The notes beneath the pieces were generated by a model. It was not told the DNA's origin and searched no databases. It saw only the letters and a list, made by a program, of their open reading frames with translations. Position numbers and translations under genes: made by a program. Positions 59,518 to 64,000 of a stretch of 64,000 nucleotides of DNA are shown here, in pieces (the stretch's first letter is position 1; each line of letters begins with the position of its first letter). The DNA is from DTU032 sp964346175 (GTDB lineage Bacteria > Bacillota > Clostridia > Saccharofermentanales > DTU023), in assembly GCA_964346175.1 (NCBI GenBank), contig CAYFTG010000004.1:1-64000 (forward strand), in the 5' to 3' direction.

Positions 59518-60345
59518 ATGGATCAAGAAGTAATACGTGCATTAACTATCGCAGGCTCCGACGCAAGTGGTGGCGCCGGAATGGCGGCCGACCTGACTAC
59601 ATTCGAGGAATACGGTCTTTATGGACAAGTAGCACTCACTACTATCGTAACGATGGACAAGGAAACTTGGAGTCATCACGTGACTAGTCTAGATATATCT
59701 CTTGTAGAAGCTCAATTTGAAACTATCGCTGCCGGTACTAAACCGATTACAGCTGTCAAAACAGGTATGCTGGGCACTTGCGATATCGTGGAGCAGGTAG
59801 CCAAGTTTTTAAATGAAAACGAATTCAAATATATTGTTATCGATCCGGTCTTGGCCTGCAAAGGTACTGATGAAGTCCTTAACCCGGAGACAGCAGACAG
59901 CATTCGCGAACTGCTCTTGCCCATAGCAACAGTCGCAACGCCCAATCTGCTCGAGGCGGGCGTAATGTCCGGTTTGGGTACACCTACGACTATAGATGAG
60001 ATGAAAAGAGCTGCAGAAGCCATTCACGCCTTGGGCACAAAATATGTTGTGGTCAAAGGTGGTAAGGCTGTAGGAAGCGACGAAGCTCTTGATATTCTCT
60101 TCGACGGCGAAGAGTTCACTATCCTATCCAACCCGATGATTGAACCTGCTCACACTCACGGTGCGGGTTGCACCTTTTCCGCTGCGATCACTGCCGGCCT
60201 TGCTTTGGATCTGGACATCCATGAAGCCGTGCGCAAAGCTAAGGATTATGTGACCGCTGCTATCAAACACGGTTTCGATTATAACGATTTTGTCGGTCCT
60301 CTCTTTAGGCCTGCTTATCGTTTGGAGAAACAAGGTCGCTTCTAA
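59518..60345 (+). CDS. Pyridoxine kinase / hydroxymethylpyrimidine kinase family (PdxK/ThiD)
   Basis: A ribokinase-fold kinase that phosphorylates pyridoxine-type vitamers or HMP. In its 275 residues ALTIAGSDASGGAGMAADLT (near 8) forms the substrate loop, VKTGMLGTCDIVEQVA and VIDPVLACKGTD follow, TPNLLEAGVMSG and YVVVKGGKA come next, and HTHGAGCTFSAAITAGLA near 212 holds the anion hole and catalytic base (usually the Asp of GxGD, here Cys in GAGC as in ThiD/PdxK dual kinases). AGGAGG precedes the ATG. The sequence does not separate the ThiD and PdxK functions; thiN in this window makes a thiamine role plausible. Confidence 0.85.
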   Translation: MDQEVIRALTIAGSDASGGAGMAADLTTFEEYGLYGQVALTTIVTMDKETWSHHVTSLDISLVEAQFETIAAGTKPITAVKTGMLGTCDIVEQVAKFLNENEFKYIVIDPVLACKGTDEVLNPETADSIRELLLPIATVATPNLLEAGVMSGLGTPTTIDEMKRAAEAIHALGTKYVVVKGGKAVGSDEALDILFDGEEFTILSNPMIEPAHTHGAGCTFSAAITAGLALDLDIHEAVRKAKDYVTAAIKHGFDYNDFVGPLFRPAYRLEKQGRF

Positions 60346-60357
60346 GAAAGAAGTTTT

Positions 60358-61890
60358 ATGCTGCAAGTTAGAGATTTGACCATCATTCAATCGCGAGATT
60401 TGAGAACACTGGTCGACAATCTCAGTTTCCATTTGCACGAAGGCGATAAAATGGCCATTATCGGCGCAGAGGGAAACGGCAAATCCAGCCTCCTACGTTT
60501 AATTCATGCTCCCGAGCAGTCTTTCGACTACCTTTCCTGGAGTGGCGAAATCAGCAAAGGAGGCTGTAAGAGCGCCCTCTTGGAGCAGGAGGTCAGTCCT
60601 GCACTTGCTCAGCAAGAGGCAAATAAAATTTTTGCCGATTTTGTTTCGGATCCCGAACTCTACTCTTGTGCCTCCGAACTTTCTTTGGACATAGATTTGC
60701 TATTCTCGGAACGACCCTTACGCAGCTTTTCCGGTGGCGAATTGCTGAAACTGCGTCTGCTCCATATTTTGATGCAAAAACCTGACATACTTCTGCTGGA
60801 TGAGCCAGGTAACAATCTGGATCTCCCCTCCTTGCAGTGGTTAGAAATTTTCCTACAAAAGTACGACCGCGCCCTTCTCTACATCTCTCACGACGAGAAG
60901 CTGCTCTCCAACACAGCCACCTCGATTATTCACCTAGAGCAAATCTGGCGCCGCACAGAAGCCCGCAGCACCGTTAGTAAACTATCGTTCGATGCTTATC
61001 GCAAACAGCTTTATGCCTCCGTGGAAAAACAGAATCAAATGGCAGCGAAGGAAGAGCAGGAACATGAAGAAAAGATTAAGCGCTATCAGCAGATCCGAGA
61101 TCGTGTTAACCATGAGCTGAACACTATTTCCAGAGGAGATCCGGCCGGCGGAAGACTGCTCAAAAAGAAAATGCAGTCAGTAACCTCTACAGGCAAGCGT
61201 TTTGAACGAGAATATGAAAGGCGCACTCGTCGTACAGATATGGAGGTTGAGATAGATTTTTTCGTATCAGATCTCTCAGAATTGCCATCGAATAAGGAAG
61301 TGATAGACTTCTACTGTCCACAGCTTAAAATCGGCGATCGTGTGCTGGCCAACAATCTCAAACTATCGGTCAAGGGACCCGAGCACATCGGAATAACCGG
61401 AGCCAACGGCAGCGGCAAAAGCACCATGCTTTGGGCTATTTTCCAAGAATTAATAGAGAGAACAGATATCAGAGTTTTTTACATGCCACAAGATTATTCA
61501 CTGATTGATTTCCCGCCCGGGACTGCAATTGATTATTTGGCTAGGTCCGGAAAACTGGAAGACTCTCAGGAAGCCTCCAATTTGCTGGGGAGCATGCATT
61601 TTTCACGCGAAGAGATGCTTCGGCACCCGGACGAGCTTTCAGGAGGTCAAAAGACGAAGCTGCTCTATGCCAAGTTGCGCTTGTCACAAGCCAACGTCCT
61701 CATCCTCGATGAACCTACGCGTCATCTATCTCCCTTAAGCGGGCCAACAAGCAGAGAAGCCTTGCGCGCCTTTGGAGGTGCTATCATTAGCGTTTCACAT
61801 GACAGGATGTACTTAAAAGAGGTTTGCGATAGAGTCTTACGACTCACAGTAGATGGTTTGGCTGAAGAGGATCCGGTTTATTTCGCATAA
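60358..61890 (+). CDS. ABC-F family ATP-binding protein
   Basis: A soluble twin-ATPase protein of the ABC-F class, whose members act on ribosomes (translation factors or antibiotic target protection). The 510-residue protein has two ABC domains: Walker A GAEGNGKSS near 37 with signature SFSGGELLKL and Walker B ILLLDEPGNNLD, then Walker A GANGSGKST with signature LSGGQKTKL and Walker B LILDEPTRHLSP. The two are joined by a charged linker helix pair (about 215-290). The normal LDEPTNHLD is altered in both halves (GNNLD, RHLSP). It starts 12 bases after the kinase gene. No resistance gene neighbours, so a housekeeping or resistance role cannot be told apart. Confidence 0.85.
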   Translation: MLQVRDLTIIQSRDLRTLVDNLSFHLHEGDKMAIIGAEGNGKSSLLRLIHAPEQSFDYLSWSGEISKGGCKSALLEQEVSPALAQQEANKIFADFVSDPELYSCASELSLDIDLLFSERPLRSFSGGELLKLRLLHILMQKPDILLLDEPGNNLDLPSLQWLEIFLQKYDRALLYISHDEKLLSNTATSIIHLEQIWRRTEARSTVSKLSFDAYRKQLYASVEKQNQMAAKEEQEHEEKIKRYQQIRDRVNHELNTISRGDPAGGRLLKKKMQSVTSTGKRFEREYERRTRRTDMEVEIDFFVSDLSELPSNKEVIDFYCPQLKIGDRVLANNLKLSVKGPEHIGITGANGSGKSTMLWAIFQELIERTDIRVFYMPQDYSLIDFPPGTAIDYLARSGKLEDSQEASNLLGSMHFSREEMLRHPDELSGGQKTKLLYAKLRLSQANVLILDEPTRHLSPLSGPTSREALRAFGGAIISVSHDRMYLKEVCDRVLRLTVDGLAEEDPVYFA

Positions 61891-61899
61891 GCTATGCCG

Positions 61900-62685
61900 C
61901 TAAAAACCACTCTTCCGTTCAAACCACAGTACCATGCGATGGGGAATGATGCGCGAGACGAGGCGTAGAAAGCGAGCAGGAAGACTGCAGACCGACATAT
62001 CCTTGCCTTGATCCGAACGTTTTAAGGCTCGAGCAGCTACCCGTTCAACATCTTCGATTCCAATTTTCTTAATCGGATTATCCTCAATATCCGCTCCACT
62101 GACTTCAAAAAATTCAGTTCTCATGGGATTAGGACATACTGCTGTTACAGTAATATTTCGATCTTTTAATTCCTGATGTAAGGCACGGGAGAAACTGATG
62201 ACATAAGCTTTGCTGGCGGCGTAAACCGCAGCCTTGTATTGCGGCATAAAACCTGCAACTGAAGCCATATTTATGATGCGGCCTCCATTAACAATATATG
62301 GAAGGCAGAGCGAAGTTACGGCAGTTAAAGCTTTGCAATTTACTTCAACCATGCGCTCGTTGCAGTCCAAATCACAAAAGGCTTCAAACTTACCAAAGCC
62401 AGCCGAATTAATGAGGGTGTGAATCTGAGCACCGCTCTCGCTGATCTCGTCCAAGAGTTTTTGACGCCACGCAGACTCACTTATATCGCCCGAGATAATG
62501 CGCGTTTTCTTGTCGAGCTTAGCCGCTAAGTCCTGCAAAAGCTCCTCTCGCCTGGCACACAGCCAGATCTCGTCTAAGCGTGTGTCAGAATCTAAATCCA
62601 GTGCGAATTGTCTTCCTATTCCTGACGAAGCACCTGTGATGATTGCTATTGTGGGTTTTTTATCTGAAAATGCATTTGCAAACAC
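61900..62685 (-). CDS. Short-chain dehydrogenase/reductase (classical SDR)
   Basis: An NAD(P)-dependent reductase of unknown substrate. The 261-residue product starts at GTG (GGGGGA seven bases upstream). It has AIITGASSGIGRQFAL near residue 15, NSAGFGKFEAF, NMASVAGFMPQ and the catalytic YAASKAYVISFSRAL. The C-terminal part is basic. It resembles the SDR at 57430-58242 in order of motifs and length. It converges on the ABC-F gene with ten bases between the stops and no visible terminator. Confidence 0.85.
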   Translation of the reverse strand: MFANAFSDKKPTIAIITGASSGIGRQFALDLDSDTRLDEIWLCARREELLQDLAAKLDKKTRIISGDISESAWRQKLLDEISESGAQIHTLINSAGFGKFEAFCDLDCNERMVEVNCKALTAVTSLCLPYIVNGGRIINMASVAGFMPQYKAAVYAASKAYVISFSRALHQELKDRNITVTAVCPNPMRTEFFEVSGADIEDNPIKKIGIEDVERVAARALKRSDQGKDMSVCSLPARFLRLVSRIIPHRMVLWFERKSGF

Positions 62686-62727
62686 TGACTTATCCCCCTA
62701 CTCCATAGTTGCAGACGTATCTTCTTT

Positions 62728-62736
62728 ATTCTAACA
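62728..62736 (-). promoter_or_regulatory. Extended -10 promoter for the SDR gene
   Basis: Minus-strand TGTTAGAAT lies 43 bases before the GTG start. It is the same nine bases as the elements at 22280 and 53121. Confidence 0.4.
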
Positions 62737-62776
62737 AATATAAGCAGCTATTAAGGATGTGTCTTTTTTACAGCAA

Positions 62777-62802
62777 AAAGCAAACACCGAAGTGTTTGCT
62801 TT
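62777..62802 (-). terminator. Terminator after the Rrf2-family gene
   Basis: A perfect 11-base-pair stem AAAGCAAACAC/GTGTTTGCTTT closes a four-base loop, with a T run on the minus strand. A second small hairpin (TTTCAAAC/GTTTGAAA, 62820-62840) lies between it and the stop codon. Confidence 0.8.
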
Positions 62803-62850
62803 CGAAGACTAAAGCATAGTTTCAAACAGTAAGTTTGAAATGTTCAAAGG

Positions 62851-63246
62851 CTAGATAAGATCAGCCAGGGTAACACTCTGCATGCATGAATCGAGAAGAC
62901 TTTGCATGTGTTCATATGCTTTATGAACTTTGCAATAGTCAGTTGCATCTCGATTACAAAACTCGTCATCCTCTAAACATTTGTTTAGACGAGTAGTGGT
63001 TTCCATTGCATTGATGATCTCAAACAATGTAATTTCACTTGCAGGTTTAGCCAGGGTGGAACCACCTTTAGCTCCTCGCTTTACAGAAACGAGACCGGCT
63101 TCGCGCAGCTTTTGTATGATTGAGGGCAAATAGTTACCGGGTATCTTCATTTCTTCTGCAATTTTTGTTGTTGATAGGGTGTTGTTTGATTTAGCAAGCT
63201 GGAGCAAAGCCCTGATTGCGTAATCAGTTGTCATATTTAGCTGCAT
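62851..63246 (-). CDS. Rrf2-family transcriptional regulator with cysteine cluster
   Basis: A small winged-helix repressor/activator. The ATG at 63246, with GGAGG seven bases ahead, gives 131 residues; an upstream in-frame start would cover that site. The N-terminus MTTDYAIRALLQLAK and the recognition helix region IPGNYLPSIIQKLREAGLV are typical. Cys90, Cys97 and Cys105 form a C-x6-C-x7-C pattern like the Fe-S cluster ligands of IscR and NsrR, though with wider spacing. No Isc or Suf genes are adjacent, so its targets are unknown; autoregulation is likely for the family. Confidence 0.88.
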   Translation of the reverse strand: MQLNMTTDYAIRALLQLAKSNNTLSTTKIAEEMKIPGNYLPSIIQKLREAGLVSVKRGAKGGSTLAKPASEITLFEIINAMETTTRLNKCLEDDEFCNRDATDYCKVHKAYEHMQSLLDSCMQSVTLADLI

Positions 63247-63286
63247 TAAGCAACCTCCATACATATTATTCTGATTTGATGTTATT

Positions 63287-63314
63287 ATCATAACTTCAAT
63301 TCGTAATATAGCAA
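63287..63314 (-). promoter_or_regulatory. Promoter for the Rrf2-family gene
   Basis: Minus-strand TTGCTA (63309-63314) and TATGAT (63287-63292) are spaced by 16 bases, about 40 bases before the ATG. Confidence 0.5.
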
Positions 63315-63423
63315 ATGGTTTTGAAGAACATGATATATCTCATCAATATTTAGTCAATAAATTAAGCTTATGTTAAGAAATATAAAATGTCAAATACAAT
63401 TGCATAAAATTTCGCTAAAAATT

Positions 63424-63451
63424 CTGCAGGAAATGCTTAGATCACCTGCAG
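63424..63451 (-). terminator. Possible terminator after cdd
   Basis: On the minus strand CTGCAGG and CCTGCAG pair across a 14-base loop and are followed by AATTTTT. The loop is long, so strength is uncertain. The rest of the AT-rich 63292-63519 region shows only the Rrf2 promoter. Confidence 0.4.
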
Positions 63452-63519
63452 TCACTATATTTTATACAATTTAATAAAAATCCACTATCATAAATTAATA
63501 CGACTTATTGAGTGCAGGT

Positions 63520-63981
63520 TCAATCTTCTAAATTTTTGGGGCCAAAGCTATGAGGCAGCAAACTTGCCAAATCATTTTCCTCATAATCCGTTGTGGAACG
63601 AGCTACATAAACACGCATCCGTCCATCAGTAAATTCGTTCAAAAATTGACGACAGATGCCACAGGGATAAGATAAGCTGCGTTCTTGTTCTTCAGTACCA
63701 TCTTTCCATCCTACAACTGCAATGGCGCTGAAATCGCGTGCTCCTTCAGCCAAGGCTTGCATACCCGCTCCGCGTTCAGCGCAGATGCCTGCTCCATAGG
63801 CGGCGTTTTCAACATTACAGCCACAGAAAACTCTTCCGTCAGAACATAAAAGAGCCGCTCCGACCTTAAACTCTGAGTAGGGAGCGTAGGCCTTGTCGCG
63901 CGCAGCTATGGCCGCGCGGATAAGTGATTGCACCTCAGTTTCGCCCAATTCGAAATTTCTGCTAATTCTGTATTCAGACAT
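63520..63981 (-). CDS. cdd: Cytidine deaminase
   Basis: Converts cytidine and deoxycytidine to the uridines in pyrimidine salvage. The 153-residue protein is the small tetrameric type: AYAPYSEFKVGAALL near residue 31, CAERGAG with catalytic Glu69 and zinc ligand Cys67, and PCGICRQ with zinc ligands Cys107 and Cys110. AGGAG precedes the ATG. The gene stands alone, and the upstream region lies beyond the window. Confidence 0.95.
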   Translation of the reverse strand: MSEYRISRNFELGETEVQSLIRAAIAARDKAYAPYSEFKVGAALLCSDGRVFCGCNVENAAYGAGICAERGAGMQALAEGARDFSAIAVVGWKDGTEEQERSLSYPCGICRQFLNEFTDGRMRVYVARSTTDYEENDLASLLPHSFGPKNLED

Positions 63982-64000
63982 ACATACTCCTTTTAGTAGC

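Overview
The window is a draft (probably metagenome-assembled) scaffold piece from a low-to-moderate GC Gram-positive bacterium, most likely an anaerobic member of class Clostridia (Bacillota). The evidence is a PolC-type replicative polymerase, the Bacillota gene strings rpsB-tsf-pyrH-frr-uppS-cdsA-dxr-rseP-ispG-polC and priA-def-fmt-rsmB-rlmN-prpC-prkC-rpe-thiN, an IspH fused to ribosomal protein S1, and a butyrate kinase/phosphotransbutyrylase pair. Three N gaps (299-308, 36970-37069, 58325-58424) mark scaffold joins. The last is flanked by the same 55 bases on both sides and looks like an unmerged contig overlap. No phage, transposon, CRISPR array or rRNA was seen. One tRNA (Ala, CGC) is present.

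Layout. 1-516: fragments of an unrecognised gene around a gap, then a terminator. 517-24591 (all minus strand): a long housekeeping block covering ribosomal protein S2, EF-Ts, UMP kinase, ribosome recycling, isoprenoid and phospholipid synthesis, site-2 protease, PolC, PriA, N-terminal formyl-Met processing, rRNA methylation, the PrkC/PrpC signalling pair, ribulose-5-P epimerase and thiamine pyrophosphokinase. 24804-28501: a convergent pair of dipeptidase and adenine deaminase. 28636-34803 (minus): IspH-S1, PlsC, a ScpB-cytidylate kinase fusion, ScpA and an M50 protease. 34895-38092 (minus): flavin-transfer and cell-wall genes (Gx transporter-ApbE fusion, NusG domain II protein, L,D-transpeptidase lipoprotein). 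38339-42202 (plus): an acyltransferase, a GltS symporter and an E2-like acyltransferase domain. 42199-48121: ptb-buk divergent from a three-subunit molybdenum hydroxylase operon. 48193-55379 (minus): HIT protein, AlaS, a PP2C-like/LysM membrane protein, IspD and RadA. 55532-63981: AMP-forming acyl-CoA ligase, tRNA-Ala, two short-chain dehydrogenases, metallophosphoesterase, pyridoxine/HMP kinase, ABC-F ATPase, an Rrf2 regulator and cytidine deaminase.

How the parts fit. The MEP isoprenoid route (Dxr, IspG, IspH, IspD) feeds UppS for cell-wall lipid carrier. CdsA and two PlsC-type acyltransferases serve phospholipid synthesis. Adenine deaminase and the Xdh-type operon fit purine catabolism, and Ptb-Buk fits butyrate formation with ATP gain. 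PrkC (PASTA), PrpC and the LysM and L,D-transpeptidase proteins concern the envelope.

The most notable observation is that the exonuclease segment inside PolC (about residues 401-540) has lost the recognisable DEDDh proofreading motifs while the surrounding PHP domain keeps its metal-ligand pattern. Domain fusions recur: ScpB-CMK, IspH-S1, Gx transporter-ApbE, PP2C-like-LysM, and a zinc-finger-like domain on an M20 peptidase. At least two conserved genes (ispH, M50 protease) have no canonical start codon where homology or a Shine-Dalgarno site says translation should begin.
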